From Imhoffiella purpurea (GTDB lineage Bacteria; Pseudomonadota; Gammaproteobacteria; Chromatiales; Chromatiaceae): a stretch of DNA of 64,000 bases. Location: NCBI RefSeq assembly GCF_000585215.1, contig NZ_AONC01000023.1:1-64000 (forward strand), written 5' to 3'. The notes beneath the pieces are model-generated. The model did not search any database. It was not told the DNA's origin and saw only the letters and a list, made by a program, of their open reading frames with translations. Positions 35,558 through 44,953 of this stretch are shown here, piece by piece. The first letter of the stretch is position 1; the number at the start of each line of letters is the position of its first letter. The position numbers and the translations under genes are program-made.

Positions 35558-35938
35558 ATGGCGCGTGGAATCGGCGGTTTCGCCCCCGATGTCGGTCTCG
35601 AATACATCGATCGTCTCGACGGCCCGGAGACCAATCTGCCGGCGCAGCGCGAGAATCAGCTCACCGGGGAGCAGATCCGGCACTGGGTCGGCGAGCTCTT
35701 TCAGACGACCACGCTCGACCAGACACTGAGGCGCTTCGCCGGCGTCCGCGTCAGCGATCCGGCGCTCCTCGCCCCGGCCCGGTTCGAGGGGGTCGTGCGC
35801 GGCAGCGTCCCGGTGCTGCGGGAGCTGGCCGAGCGTGAGCAGGATCCGCAGCTGACCGCCGCCGCCACGCTGCTGGAGCGCGAGATGGAGCTGCGCGATC
35901 TGCTGGCGAGCTATCGCGGCCTGCTGCTGCGGGCCTGA
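35558..35938 (+). CDS. sctX: Type III secretion protein SctX (YscX family)
   Basis: A 126-residue protein with the YscX shape: short disordered N-terminus, then a helical end LTAAATLLEREMELRDLLAS that matches the YscX tail (AAALLK...). The ATG has AGGAGG 6 nt upstream. YscX and YscY bind SctV and are hallmarks of the Ysc/Chlamydia branch. It is directly followed by sctY and sctV, the standard order. Confidence 0.8.
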   Translation: MARGIGGFAPDVGLEYIDRLDGPETNLPAQRENQLTGEQIRHWVGELFQTTTLDQTLRRFAGVRVSDPALLAPARFEGVVRGSVPVLRELAEREQDPQLTAAATLLEREMELRDLLASYRGLLLRA

Positions 35939-35959
35939 GTCCGGTCGAGCGAGGTGTCG

Positions 35960-36310
35960 ATGCAGAGCGAGGATCCCAGCTGGAGCCCGGAGCGCACCGA
36001 GGCGCTGCGCCTGCTCGCCGACGTCTATCTCGGGCAGGAGCAGATCGACAAGGCGCTGATCCTGCTGCGGGCGCTGGCCCGGCTCGCGCCCGAGGACGCC
36101 GGGGTATGGCGCGCGCTCGGCTATGCCAGTCTGCGCGCCGGGCAGGCCGAGGAGGCATTGGTGGCGGCCGACACCCTGCTGGGACTGGACGCGGCCATGC
36201 CCGCCAACGCGCCCGTCCTGCTGCTGCGTGCCCTGGCCCTGCGCGCACTGGGCCGAGCCGCCGAGGCCCAGGATGGGCTGCGGCGCTATCTGGAACTGAG
36301 CGGCGCCTGA
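35960..36310 (+). CDS. sctY: Type III secretion chaperone SctY (YscY, TPR-like)
   Basis: A 116-residue TPR-like helical protein (LADVYLGQEQIDKALILLRA, ALGYASLRAGQAEEAL). In Ysc systems YscY is the chaperone of YscX. It ends in TGA directly followed by the sctV ATG. Confidence 0.8.
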   Translation: MQSEDPSWSPERTEALRLLADVYLGQEQIDKALILLRALARLAPEDAGVWRALGYASLRAGQAEEALVAADTLLGLDAAMPANAPVLLLRALALRALGRAAEAQDGLRRYLELSGA

Positions 36311-38410
36311 ATGCTCGCCCTGGCCCAGACCATCCTCGGTGCTGTCACCCGCCGCAGCGACGTGCTGCTGGCGGTCTCGGTGGTGATGATCCTCTTCATG
36401 ATGATCGTCCCGCTGCCGACGCTGCTGGTCGACGCCCTGATCGCGGTCAACATGACCTCCGGCATCATCCTCCTGATGGTGGCGGTCTACATCCCCTCGC
36501 CGCTGTCCTTCTCGGTCTTTCCGGCGATCCTGCTCATCACCACGCTGTTCCGTCTGGCGCTCAACATCAGCACGACGCGCCTCATCCTGCTGAATGCCGA
36601 TGCCGGCGACATCATCTTCGCCTTCGGCGATTTCGTGGTCGGGAGCAATTTCGTCGTCGGCGCGGTGCTCTTCCTCATCATCACCATCGTCCAGTTCGTC
36701 GTCATCACCAAGGGGGCGGAGCGGGTCGCCGAGGTCAGCGCGCGCTTCTCGCTCGATGCCATGCCGGGCAAGCAGATGAGCATCGACGGGGACATGCGCG
36801 CGGGTCTGATCGACATGGACGAGGCCCGCCGCCGCCGCGGGCTGGTGGAGAAGGAGAGCCAGCTCTACGGCTCGATGGACGGCGCCATGAAGTTCGTCAA
36901 GGGCGATGCCATCGCCGGGCTCATCATCACCTCGGTCAACCTGATCGGCGGCATCGCCATCGGCTCGCTGCAGCAGGGGATGACCGCGGGCGAGGCGGTC
37001 CAGGTCTATTCCATCCTCTCGATCGGCGACGGGCTGGTCTCGCAGATCCCGGGGCTGCTGATCTCGATCACCGCCGGGATCATCGTCACCCGCGTCTCCA
37101 CCGACGAGTCGAGCAACCTCGGCTCGGACATCGGCTCCCAGGTGCTCGCCCAGCCCAAGGCGCTCCTGATCGCCGGCAGTCTGCTGTTCCTGTTCGCGGC
37201 CATCCCGGGCTTTCCCTATCAGGTCTTCGTCCCGCTCGGTCTGATCCTGCTCGCGCTGAGCCTGACCCTGATCCGCGTCAACCAGGCGCAGCTGGCCGCC
37301 TCCGCCGGTGCGGGCGCCATCCCGGCGATGGCGCCGGCCGGTCGGCCCGCCAAGGCCGCGCCCAAGCGGCCCTCCGGCGGCGTCGAGGACGAGTTCTCCC
37401 TGACCGTTCCGCTGATGATCGACGTCGATGCCTCGCTGGAGCGGGTACTGCGCGCCGAGGAGCTCAACGAGGCCCTGATCGAGGTGCGCCGCGCGCTCTA
37501 TCTCGACCTCGGGGTGCCCTTTCCGGGGATCCATCTGCGCTACAACGCCAATCTCGCCGACGGCGCCTATCAGATCCTCATCCAGGAGACGCCGATGGCC
37601 CACGGCTGGCTGCGGCCCGGGTATGTCCTGTGCCGCGAAGAGGCCGCGCAGTTGGGCATGCTCGGGATCGCCGCCGAGAGCGGCGAGCGCTTCCTGCCCG
37701 GGGTCGACAGCCTCTGGGTCGAGGCGCGTCACCGCGATTCGCTCGCCAAGGCCGGCATCGCCACCCTGGATCTGCCGCGCGTCCTGACCTTCCATCTCTC
37801 CTTCGTGCTCAAGAAGTACGCCCCGGATTTCGTCGGCATCCAGGAGACGCGCTATCTGCTCGGGCAGATGGAGGCGGGATTCGGCGAGCTGGTCAAGGAG
37901 GTGCAGCGGGTCCTGCCGATCCAGAAGATCACCGAGATCTTCCAGCGCCTGGTCTCGGAGGAGATCTCCATCCGCAACCTGCGCGCCATCCTGGAGGCGC
38001 TGGTGGAGTGGGGTCAGAAGGAGAAGGACTCGGTGCTGCTGTGCGAGTACATCCGCGGCAGTCTCAAGCGCTATATCAGCTACAAGTACAGCAGCGGCCA
38101 GAACGTTCTGCCGGCCTATCTGCTCGGTCCCGAGGTGGAGGAGACCATCCGCGGCTCCATCCGTCAGACCTCGTCCGGCAGCTACCTGGCGCTCGACCCG
38201 GCCGTCGCCCAGCGATTCGTCGCCTGCTGCAAACAGGCGATCGGCGAGCTGCGTCCCGGACGCTCGCGCCCGGTGATCGTGGTCTCGATGGACATTCGCC
38301 GCTATGTGCGCAAGCTCATCGAGTTGGAGCTCTACGAGGTGCCGGTGCTGTCCTATCAGGAGCTGACCCAGGAGATCAGCGTGCAGCCCCTCGACCGCAT
38401 CCTCTTGTGA
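36311..38410 (+). CDS. sctV: Type III secretion major export gate protein SctV
   Basis: A 699-residue LcrD/FlhA homologue: eight N-terminal membrane helices (about residues 18-330), the FHIPEP-like cytosolic loop with [15 protein letters not shown], then a nonameric ring domain with [15 protein letters not shown] conserved pieces near residue 103. It selects substrates and chaperones. The length is normal for YscV. The next gene starts 114 bp later. Confidence 0.96.
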   Translation: MLALAQTILGAVTRRSDVLLAVSVVMILFMMIVPLPTLLVDALIAVNMTSGIILLMVAVYIPSPLSFSVFPAILLITTLFRLALNISTTRLILLNADAGDIIFAFGDFVVGSNFVVGAVLFLIITIVQFVVITKGAERVAEVSARFSLDAMPGKQMSIDGDMRAGLIDMDEARRRRGLVEKESQLYGSMDGAMKFVKGDAIAGLIITSVNLIGGIAIGSLQQGMTAGEAVQVYSILSIGDGLVSQIPGLLISITAGIIVTRVSTDESSNLGSDIGSQVLAQPKALLIAGSLLFLFAAIPGFPYQVFVPLGLILLALSLTLIRVNQAQLAASAGAGAIPAMAPAGRPAKAAPKRPSGGVEDEFSLTVPLMIDVDASLERVLRAEELNEALIEVRRALYLDLGVPFPGIHLRYNANLADGAYQILIQETPMAHGWLRPGYVLCREEAAQLGMLGIAAESGERFLPGVDSLWVEARHRDSLAKAGIATLDLPRVLTFHLSFVLKKYAPDFVGIQETRYLLGQMEAGFGELVKEVQRVLPIQKITEIFQRLVSEEISIRNLRAILEALVEWGQKEKDSVLLCEYIRGSLKRYISYKYSSGQNVLPAYLLGPEVEETIRGSIRQTSSGSYLALDPAVAQRFVACCKQAIGELRPGRSRPVIVVSMDIRRYVRKLIELELYEVPVLSYQELTQEISVQPLDRILL

Positions 38411-38467
38411 GAAGTACCGCGCGAGCGCGGCCGGTGCCAGCGGTCGTTCTGTGATAAATGTCCATGT

Positions 38468-38483
38468 CCCGGACGAATCCGGG
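38468..38483. other. Short GC hairpin between sctV and lcrR
   Basis: CCCGGA, CGAA tetraloop, TCCGGG: a 6-bp stem in the 114-bp gap after sctV. With no U-run it may slow transcription or shape the leader of the lcrR block, and no more can be said. Confidence 0.35.
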
Positions 38484-38524
38484 CGCTATAGTTTCGACTC
38501 TCGATTCCAAGAGGAAAGCCGGTC

Positions 38525-39112
38525 ATGCGGTCTTCCGGGTCTGTTCCCGGTCTGCCCACCGATCCATTGGCGGACGTCCTGCGGGACATGCATCTTCCTG
38601 TCGCGGACCATCATCTCGACGATCGTCCGGGCTCCATGTACATCGGCCCGCGCGTGCGTCTGCGCGACGCCGAGATCGTCTACCGGCGCCCCGAGCCCGG
38701 GTTGCTGCTCATCGTCCTCTATCGCCGGCTCGGCGAGCGGCGCGCCTCGCTCGCCAATCCCTTCGCCGATCTCTTCTGGTTCCTGCGTCTCTGCGTCGAG
38801 CCGCGCTTCGGTCTGAGCCGCGTCCTCTGCCATGTCTCGACCGGCCCCTACCGCGACCGGGGCGGGCTCGACGACGCCCGCATGGTGCGTCTGTGCCGTC
38901 ATCTGCTGGGGGCCGAGTGGATCGACTACGACCGGCATCCCTGGCTCTGCCAGGACGTCGGGCGGCTTCGAGCCCGCCTGGAGCGGCTGCGGCAGCGCTT
39001 CGATTCCGTGGCTGGAGCGCTCGCGCATCCATCGCCCGAACGCGACCGCCATCCGATTCGGCGGTCCGCGGCCCCGCATTCAACACCCCCGACCGCTGGA
39101 GCATCGACATGA
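38525..39112 (+). CDS. lcrR: LcrR-family type III secretion regulator
   Basis: A 195-residue protein matching the LcrR/PcrR pattern: DPLADVLRDMHL at the start, RRASLANPFADLFWFLRLCV in the middle, then HLLGAEWIDYDRHPWL. The C-terminal 30 residues are an extra Pro/Arg/Ser-rich tail. GAGGAAA precedes the ATG. LcrR follows lcrD in Yersinia exactly as here and affects low-calcium regulation; its biochemistry is poorly known. The end overlaps the next gene by ATGA. Confidence 0.8.
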   Translation: MRSSGSVPGLPTDPLADVLRDMHLPVADHHLDDRPGSMYIGPRVRLRDAEIVYRRPEPGLLLIVLYRRLGERRASLANPFADLFWFLRLCVEPRFGLSRVLCHVSTGPYRDRGGLDDARMVRLCRHLLGAEWIDYDRHPWLCQDVGRLRARLERLRQRFDSVAGALAHPSPERDRHPIRRSAAPHSTPPTAGAST

Positions 39113-39615
39113 TCGATCTGCTCGAAAAGGACCCCTTCCTCCTGACCTGCGCCGCGCTCGACATGGCGGGGGCCAGTCTTCCCGATGGCATGGATCGTCC
39201 GCAGGACATGGACGAGGGCTTCTGTCTCCGCTTCGATCTGAGCGACGGCGCGTCCCTGGAGATCCGTCACGACCGCGACGCCAACACCTATCGGCTGCGC
39301 TCGCGCATCGGGATCCCGCTGCCGGAGCGGGCCGGTGCCCTGGCGCTCCTCGCCCTCAAGACCCAGGCCGTGATCGGCGAGCGCGGAATCCTCTTCGATC
39401 TCGACCCGAACGACGAGGCGTTCCGCGTCACCCATCATCTGTCGGGCGAGGGTCTCGGTCTCTCCGACTTCGCGGCCTTCATCACCTTGCTGCTGCGAAT
39501 GGTCGCCTACTGGCAGGAGCTGCTGCAGTCATCCGAGGGGGCTCCGCAAACGGGCGCGAGCATGGCCGGGACCGAGGATGCCGGCACGCCCCCCATCAAT
39601 ATGATGCGGGTCTGA
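39109..39615 (+). CDS. CesT-type type III secretion chaperone
   Basis: A 168-residue acidic protein with a chaperone-like pattern: an N-terminal helix, strands in GFCLRFDLSDGASLEIRHDR, a helix LSDFAAFITLLLRMVAYWQE, then a short disordered tail. It overlaps lcrR by 4 nt and comes 41 bp before the 1,115-residue gene, so it is likely that gene's cognate chaperone. Class I chaperones are usually encoded next to their effector. Confidence 0.68.
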   Translation: MIDLLEKDPFLLTCAALDMAGASLPDGMDRPQDMDEGFCLRFDLSDGASLEIRHDRDANTYRLRSRIGIPLPERAGALALLALKTQAVIGERGILFDLDPNDEAFRVTHHLSGEGLGLSDFAAFITLLLRMVAYWQELLQSSEGAPQTGASMAGTEDAGTPPINMMRV

Positions 39616-39656
39616 ATCGGACCCGATGCCGAGCCCATCCATTCCCGAGATCCCCC

Positions 39657-42600
39657 ATGCCTGACATCGACACCCACGTCAAATACGGTGCGCGCATCGA
39701 GATCGGTCACGGCCCGAACGATCCGGGGTCGGTGACTGCCAAGGACATCAAGGACCTGATCGAAACGGTCAGGACGACGCACAGGAAGGACTGGGATTCG
39801 AATAAACAATACTATGAATTTCGAGTGAAGAAGGATGGCGATGCATACCATCTCGAACTCAAGAAACAGACCTGGTTCGGCCGTCTGAGGGAATTCATCG
39901 GGAACCGGGGGACGGAGCGCAGCCAGGAAAGACAGCATGCCCTGAGCGTGCTCGCGGCGGCCTTCGACAAGCATCCCGGCAGCCTGAAGTTTCAAGACAT
40001 CTGCAAGGAGTATCTCGACCCTGCCGGGATGCGTTCGGCAAGGCCCGGCTATACCCAGAAGCCCTATGGCCAAGACGCCTCCAGAGAGGTCGCCCGAAAG
40101 GTCGGCGATCTGCTGGAGGCCAAGGATTTCGATGCCCCACGGTACAACGCGGAGGCATCGAGCCGATTCGTCCGGAATTATGATCTCTCGTCCAGTATCA
40201 AGGACTTCCTGCGCAAGGATCAGGCGTTCGCCGATCTTCCGGAGTCCCAGAGAAACGCGCTGGCGGACAATCGAGACCTCCAAAGGAAAGTGCTGGGAAT
40301 ATTCAACCAGGTCGTCGAGGACAGCTCTAGACAGCTGCAGAAATTCGATTTCCAGAGGCAGGGCTCGCGGCGGCTCGATTTCAATGTCAAGGAGATCGCG
40401 ACGCGGGCCGCAACGCGCGTCATGAAGAACAACACCAGGGTCCGCTCCTTGTTCTTGGGCTACAAGCAGGATCCCGAGCGCCTGCAGGGGCGCATCGATG
40501 ACAAGGTGCGGGAGGCTCTGGGGCAATTGGCCGCCAATCTCGGTGTCGATGCGAGCTCGCTCTCGGAGCCCGTCGCGCGTCCGATCAAGGATAGGTTGGA
40601 GGATGCCGACTTCTTCGCGAGTCTGGCCGAGAAGGCCCTGTCGCGCGAGGACGTCAAGGCGCGTCTGAGCGCGGCGAGCGGCGATGTCGTCGCGGATCAG
40701 GATCCGGATCTGGATCTGGATGTCGTCAAGGAGGCATTTCTCGGTGTCATCGACGCCGAGATCCGGTCCGCCACGGATCGGGCCAAGATGGAGATCGTCC
40801 ATGACGCCAACGACAGGAGTCGGGACGAGATCCTGTCGAATCTTCAGGATCGAGTCATTGCCCCGGCCATCCGCGAGGTCTTCGGCTCGGCCATCGGGAT
40901 CGGCGATGTCCAGGGTTTGGTGAGGATCGACGAGGAAGGGCTGCGTCGATCGATCCTCGAATTCACGCGGACCGAGAGTCGAGATGGACGGCTCGCGAGC
41001 CGCTATGACATTGCCACGGCGATGACGAAACGGGTCGCCGACGCGTTGAGGCCGCAACGGGGTGCCGTGATCGAGGCGCACAACAGGGGGCTCGCGGATG
41101 CGCTGACGCCCGAGCGGATCTTGCAGGTCGTGGCCGAACGCTCGAGCCTTGCGGTGCAGCGACTGAATCCACAGGGCGCCTCGCTCGGTCTCGGTAGCAG
41201 TTCCCTCGCGACACGGCTGATGCAGGAGCGGGGTGCGCTCGAACCCGTCCTGGACCGCATCAAGACGATTGTCGCCGAGGGCGTGACCAAGAGCTCCAAC
41301 GAGGGGCAGCTCCTCACCTCGGAGGACATGCGCGCATTGTCGGCGGGGATCATCGATCGGGAGATTGCCGCGGAGACGAGTGAACTGCGGGGCGCGGTCG
41401 CGCTCCTGGTCGCCAGGGGCAATCTCGATACGCTGACCCGTTCCATCTCCAGCCACAAGGACATGGATCAGGACTTTCTCGGCCGGATCCCCATCAAGTA
41501 TCGAGACGCGCTCATCGATCGAGTCGTCGCCGAGACTCGGCTGGATATCGATCAGCGGGCCAGGGAACGCGGTGAGATCATCAGCCTGTCCCAGGCCAGC
41601 GACATACTCGGATCGCATCTGCTGAAGGAGCAGGAGGACTTCAAGAGACATCTCGCCGGCAAGGTCGAGGCATACAACAATGATCTGCTGCAGGGTTTCC
41701 TCGGCTCCTCTAAGGGCGGGGATCCGGAGCTCTACGAACTCGTCGCCTCCACCGCGCTGGGCAACACCTGGGAGGACATCTCGCGAGACCTTCTGGACAA
41801 CGAGCGGTTTGCCTTCCTGACGCCCAAGCTGGGGCTCTCGCAACTCGACGAGAAGACGGTGGACGATTCCATCCGTGAGGTGACCCATGGGGTCGAGCAG
41901 TCCGTGGGCGAGGCGAGCCGCGAGGATTATTGGCTCGAGACGAGCGATCTTCCGGACCTTCTCGACGCCAGCGCCCGGCTCGAGCTGAACAAGGTGCTGA
42001 TCGGCCGTCTGGTGAACAATCTGGACCGGGTCTACGACAAGGTCAGGGCCGATTTCGACGCCAATATCGATACCTATCTTCACGGAACGGTCGATGCGAT
42101 GGCCCGGCCGCTCCAGGATTCCGAGCGCAGGCAGCTGGCGGAACTGAAGGGACGGTCCGACCTGACCCCGGCCGAAGCGCACGACCGGAGGGAGCTCGAA
42201 TACCGGAACCGATATGCCAAGGGCTACCGCGAATTGGCCGAGATCGTCGGCAAGGAAAGAAGCTTGCCATTCTTGGCGTGGCCAGGTGTCGACGCGATCA
42301 AGCGAGGTGTGCTCGCGCAATTCGAGCAGGAGATCGCCGGCGGCAAGGATCTCACCAGCCCGCAGATCGTGGATGCGCTGACCCATTCCTTGCGGGCGAA
42401 CCTCTACGCCGCGCCATCGCGCTATATCGATACCCTCGAAAAGGCGATCTATGGTTTCGGGGTGGCGTCCGACACCAAGAAGAACCCCTATTTCGAGCCG
42501 GATCAGGTGGAGGTGAAGAAATACGCGGATAGCCGCGCGCGGCTGCCGAACAATCAGGAATCGGCGGACCGATTCCGAACGAGGACCGAGCAGGGGATCG

Positions 42601-43004
42601 ATAGGAGAAGGACTATCGTCGAGGATTTCACCTGGGACGCCCTTTCCAAGATCTCCGAAATCGCCTCCGATATCCCCTTGAGCGAGCGGGATATGGCCGA
42701 GATCATCCAGGGTCATCGTCAAAGGGCGATCGACTGGATCGGCAATATCAACAGCAAGGAAACCTTTGCTCGCAATCGGGAAAGGCGCGTCTCCGAATCC
42801 GAGGACAAGCCGGCGAAGGACTATGACAAGACAGGGCTCGCGAATGAATTGAAGTCGCTCGAGAAAGACGTCGGTGAGCGCGTCGCCAAGTCTCGGGCGA
42901 GACAGGCCGAGATCGCCGCCCTGCAGACGGGCGTGCCCGTCTTGTCGGGCCGGACGAAGGGACTGGAAGGGCTTCCCTGGATGGGGGCGGCGAGCGCGGG
43001 CTGA
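39657..43004 (+). CDS. Large uncharacterised putative type III effector (1,115 residues)
   Basis: I do not recognise this protein. It is hydrophilic, almost wholly helical by pattern, without signal peptide or membrane helix, and has a small strand-rich N-terminal part (about residues 1-80) rich in Lys, lower in G+C (near 39780-39900) than its flanks. Residues 430-940 look like degenerate helical repeats: short motifs with L-x-S/T-x-x-D/Q-I/M recur near 440, 550, 640, 755 and 895. It lies after a chaperone gene and where Yersinia has lcrG-lcrV. An effector is the best guess; a toxin-like or structural protein is possible. No catalytic motif was seen. Confidence 0.55.
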   Translation: MPDIDTHVKYGARIEIGHGPNDPGSVTAKDIKDLIETVRTTHRKDWDSNKQYYEFRVKKDGDAYHLELKKQTWFGRLREFIGNRGTERSQERQHALSVLAAAFDKHPGSLKFQDICKEYLDPAGMRSARPGYTQKPYGQDASREVARKVGDLLEAKDFDAPRYNAEASSRFVRNYDLSSSIKDFLRKDQAFADLPESQRNALADNRDLQRKVLGIFNQVVEDSSRQLQKFDFQRQGSRRLDFNVKEIATRAATRVMKNNTRVRSLFLGYKQDPERLQGRIDDKVREALGQLAANLGVDASSLSEPVARPIKDRLEDADFFASLAEKALSREDVKARLSAASGDVVADQDPDLDLDVVKEAFLGVIDAEIRSATDRAKMEIVHDANDRSRDEILSNLQDRVIAPAIREVFGSAIGIGDVQGLVRIDEEGLRRSILEFTRTESRDGRLASRYDIATAMTKRVADALRPQRGAVIEAHNRGLADALTPERILQVVAERSSLAVQRLNPQGASLGLGSSSLATRLMQERGALEPVLDRIKTIVAEGVTKSSNEGQLLTSEDMRALSAGIIDREIAAETSELRGAVALLVARGNLDTLTRSISSHKDMDQDFLGRIPIKYRDALIDRVVAETRLDIDQRARERGEIISLSQASDILGSHLLKEQEDFKRHLAGKVEAYNNDLLQGFLGSSKGGDPELYELVASTALGNTWEDISRDLLDNERFAFLTPKLGLSQLDEKTVDDSIREVTHGVEQSVGEASREDYWLETSDLPDLLDASARLELNKVLIGRLVNNLDRVYDKVRADFDANIDTYLHGTVDAMARPLQDSERRQLAELKGRSDLTPAEAHDRRELEYRNRYAKGYRELAEIVGKERSLPFLAWPGVDAIKRGVLAQFEQEIAGGKDLTSPQIVDALTHSLRANLYAAPSRYIDTLEKAIYGFGVASDTKKNPYFEPDQVEVKKYADSRARLPNNQESADRFRTRTEQGIDRRRTIVEDFTWDALSKISEIASDIPLSERDMAEIIQGHRQRAIDWIGNINSKETFARNRERRVSESEDKPAKDYDKTGLANELKSLEKDVGERVAKSRARQAEIAALQTGVPVLSGRTKGLEGLPWMGAASAG

Positions 43005-43072
43005 CCCGCTCGAGTCGGAGGAAAGGCATCGATGAGGCGCTTGCGCCCGACATTGACGAATGGGGCACCATC

Positions 43073-44098
43073 ATGACGTTCAGAATCGACGGACCATCCA
43101 TTGCCCGGACCGACTCCGACCCTGGCGGAAGGGGGCTCCTGTCCGTGGAGGACATGATCGTGCTCGTCGGCATCGAGGCCATGCAATTCCAGCAGGGCAA
43201 GATCCAGAGCCAGTACCGGCACATCTCCGAGCAGCAGGCGCTGATGAAGAACCTGCAAAAGGCCATGGCCGCGGCCGCCCATACCAAGGGCGCGGCCCGT
43301 CTGCAGGACATCAAGTTCGACTTCACCGATCCGCTCACCGGACAGACGGTCAAGATGGATCTCAAGACCTTCATGGACCGCTTCGGCATCGAGTCACCCA
43401 AGCCGCAGTACCATGGCATCATCAAATTCATCAAGGACGTCGCCGATGCGATCGGCAAGCTCGTCGGCAAGGCCGTCGATTTCATCAAGGCGCAGTTTCC
43501 CGAGCTCGCCCATGCCTTGGACGACATTGGCAAATGGATGATGGAGAACCTCGTCGAGCCGATCAAACAGCTCGTCAGGCACCTCGACAAGCAGATCGGG
43601 GAATTCATGAAGTCCGATCTGGGCAAGGAACTGAGCCTGGTGGCCGTCGTCGCGGCCGGGCTCGGCGCCATCGTCGCCGGGGCCATGTTCGCCGCCATGC
43701 TGGCGCCGGTCATGGGTGTCGGCGCGGGGCTGGTCATCGGCGAGATCATCGGGTTCGGCGCCGCCGCCTTGATGGTGCTGACGGGGGTCAAGGTGAAGGA
43801 GGGAGACTGGGATCTCTATGAGATGGCCAAGGAGCTGGCTGGCGGGATCGCCCGCTTCCTCGAGGAGCACCTGGAGGAGATCCTCGAGAGCTGGACCGAA
43901 TCGCTCGACACCGAGCAGTGGAAGGAGGTCGAGCAGAACCTCAAGATCAACTCGGACAGCGCCAGCGCCATGGCGCAACAGGACCATCTGCGTCTCTCGA
44001 GCGCGCTCAACGAATACAACGAGCTGACCCAGATGGTCAGCAACAACCTCAACAAGGTCACGCAAATGAACCTGAACGTGATCGGCAACATGCGCTGA
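43073..44098 (+). CDS. Putative translocator with EspA/SseB-like ends and a hydrophobic core
   Basis: A 341-residue protein. Residues 24-110 (VEDMIVLVGIEAMQ ... FMDRFGIESP) and 309-341 (LTQMVSNNLNKVTQMN, IGNMR) align with the 169-residue protein at 44954 (SIAEILLMIGIQAM, QMVSNNMSKLNQM, IGNMR). Between them lies a segment of about 195 residues with amphipathic helices and a long hydrophobic stretch (188-238: VAAGLGAIVAGAMF onward), of the kind seen in SctE translocators. The same N- and C-terminal frame is thus split by a membrane-active insert. It may be a pore component or a tip-translocator hybrid. The role is inference only. Confidence 0.5.
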   Translation: MTFRIDGPSIARTDSDPGGRGLLSVEDMIVLVGIEAMQFQQGKIQSQYRHISEQQALMKNLQKAMAAAAHTKGAARLQDIKFDFTDPLTGQTVKMDLKTFMDRFGIESPKPQYHGIIKFIKDVADAIGKLVGKAVDFIKAQFPELAHALDDIGKWMMENLVEPIKQLVRHLDKQIGEFMKSDLGKELSLVAVVAAGLGAIVAGAMFAAMLAPVMGVGAGLVIGEIIGFGAAALMVLTGVKVKEGDWDLYEMAKELAGGIARFLEEHLEEILESWTESLDTEQWKEVEQNLKINSDSASAMAQQDHLRLSSALNEYNELTQMVSNNLNKVTQMNLNVIGNMR

Positions 44099-44133
44099 GC
44101 CCAGCGCTTGCGGTCACCAGGAGAGGTATCACC

Positions 44134-44910
44134 ATGAATCAGAGGCAGGATCGGGACGAGCCCGGCAGGCCGGGATCGGCACCTGGCGACGGGGTGGGCG
44201 AGAGGCTCGAGAAGAGCCGCGCGGATGCCCGGCGCTATTTCGGCGAGGATGGCATCACGCCCGAGGCGATCGGACGTTTCCTCGCAGACTCGGGGTCGGC
44301 ACCGCTGCCCGATGTCGGGCGGCTGCTGAAGATCGCGCAGGAGATCCCTGGCGACGAGGACATGGGACGGCGCTGGGCCCAGTTGCTCCAGAAGGAAGAC
44401 CTCTCGACCCTGATCGAGAATCCCAGGGCCTGCACCGAGAAATACGGCATCGAGCCCGAGGGCATCAAGACGCGTCTGGAGACCCTCCGGTGCCGCCTCG
44501 ACGAGGAGGGGGCCTTGCGCTTTCCCGACCCCTCGGCGCTCGCCAATCTGGTTTTGACCATGGCCCAGCATCTGGGCGGCTATTCGGAGACGACAGGCAT
44601 GAGCGATCTCGAAGAGACCATCCGACAGAACGAGGACATCATCCAGCGCAACATGGATCTCCTGAACCGGACCGATACCCTGATGCAGGAGCACGAGCGG
44701 CTGCTGGAGTCGCATGGCCTGACCGCCGAGGCGGTCGGTCGCTTCATCGAGAGCCAGCATGTGTCGCCCGAGGACCGCGAGCGCATCCGCGTCGAGACCG
44801 CGCGGGTCGAGCAGGAGATCGCGGCCCGCGAGTCCCAGCTCCAGCCCGAGCCGTCGCCGGATGCCACGACCGGCCAGGTGAAGAGACCGCGCATGCGGCC
44901 CATGGTCTGA
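44134..44910 (+). CDS. Uncharacterised T3SS-block protein with DGITPEAIGRFL-type repeats
   Basis: I do not recognise this 258-residue protein. It is charged and helical, with a Pro-rich tail ending in RMRPMV. Two related motifs, DGITPEAIGRFL (about residues 39-50) and HGLTAEAVGRFI (about residues 193-204), and a weaker copy YGIEPEGIKTRL (about 108-119), recur at roughly 70-85-residue spacing. A ribosome site GGAGAGG precedes the ATG. It sits between two EspA-like genes, so it may be a chaperone, accessory or effector of that block. Confidence 0.45.
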   Translation: MNQRQDRDEPGRPGSAPGDGVGERLEKSRADARRYFGEDGITPEAIGRFLADSGSAPLPDVGRLLKIAQEIPGDEDMGRRWAQLLQKEDLSTLIENPRACTEKYGIEPEGIKTRLETLRCRLDEEGALRFPDPSALANLVLTMAQHLGGYSETTGMSDLEETIRQNEDIIQRNMDLLNRTDTLMQEHERLLESHGLTAEAVGRFIESQHVSPEDRERIRVETARVEQEIAARESQLQPEPSPDATTGQVKRPRMRPMV

Positions 44911-44953
44911 GTCGCCGCCGACCGGATCCATTTTCGCAAGAGGACGATGAACG

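Noticed and set aside
36311..38410. Flagellar rather than secretion identity for sctV and neighbours
   Set aside because: Presence of SctW, SctX, SctY, LcrR, FHA-type SctD, needle SctF and translocators, and absence of hook or filament genes, exclude a flagellar locus.
38487..38492. TATAGT as a -10 element before lcrR
   Set aside because: No acceptable -35 at 16-18 bp; a single hexamer in this sequence is weak evidence.
39507..42722. A 1,071-codon minus-strand frame opposite the large putative effector
   Set aside because: Considered because the plus-strand protein is unfamiliar. The plus frame has a chaperone neighbour, operon spacing and normal helical protein character; the minus frame lies against all neighbours.
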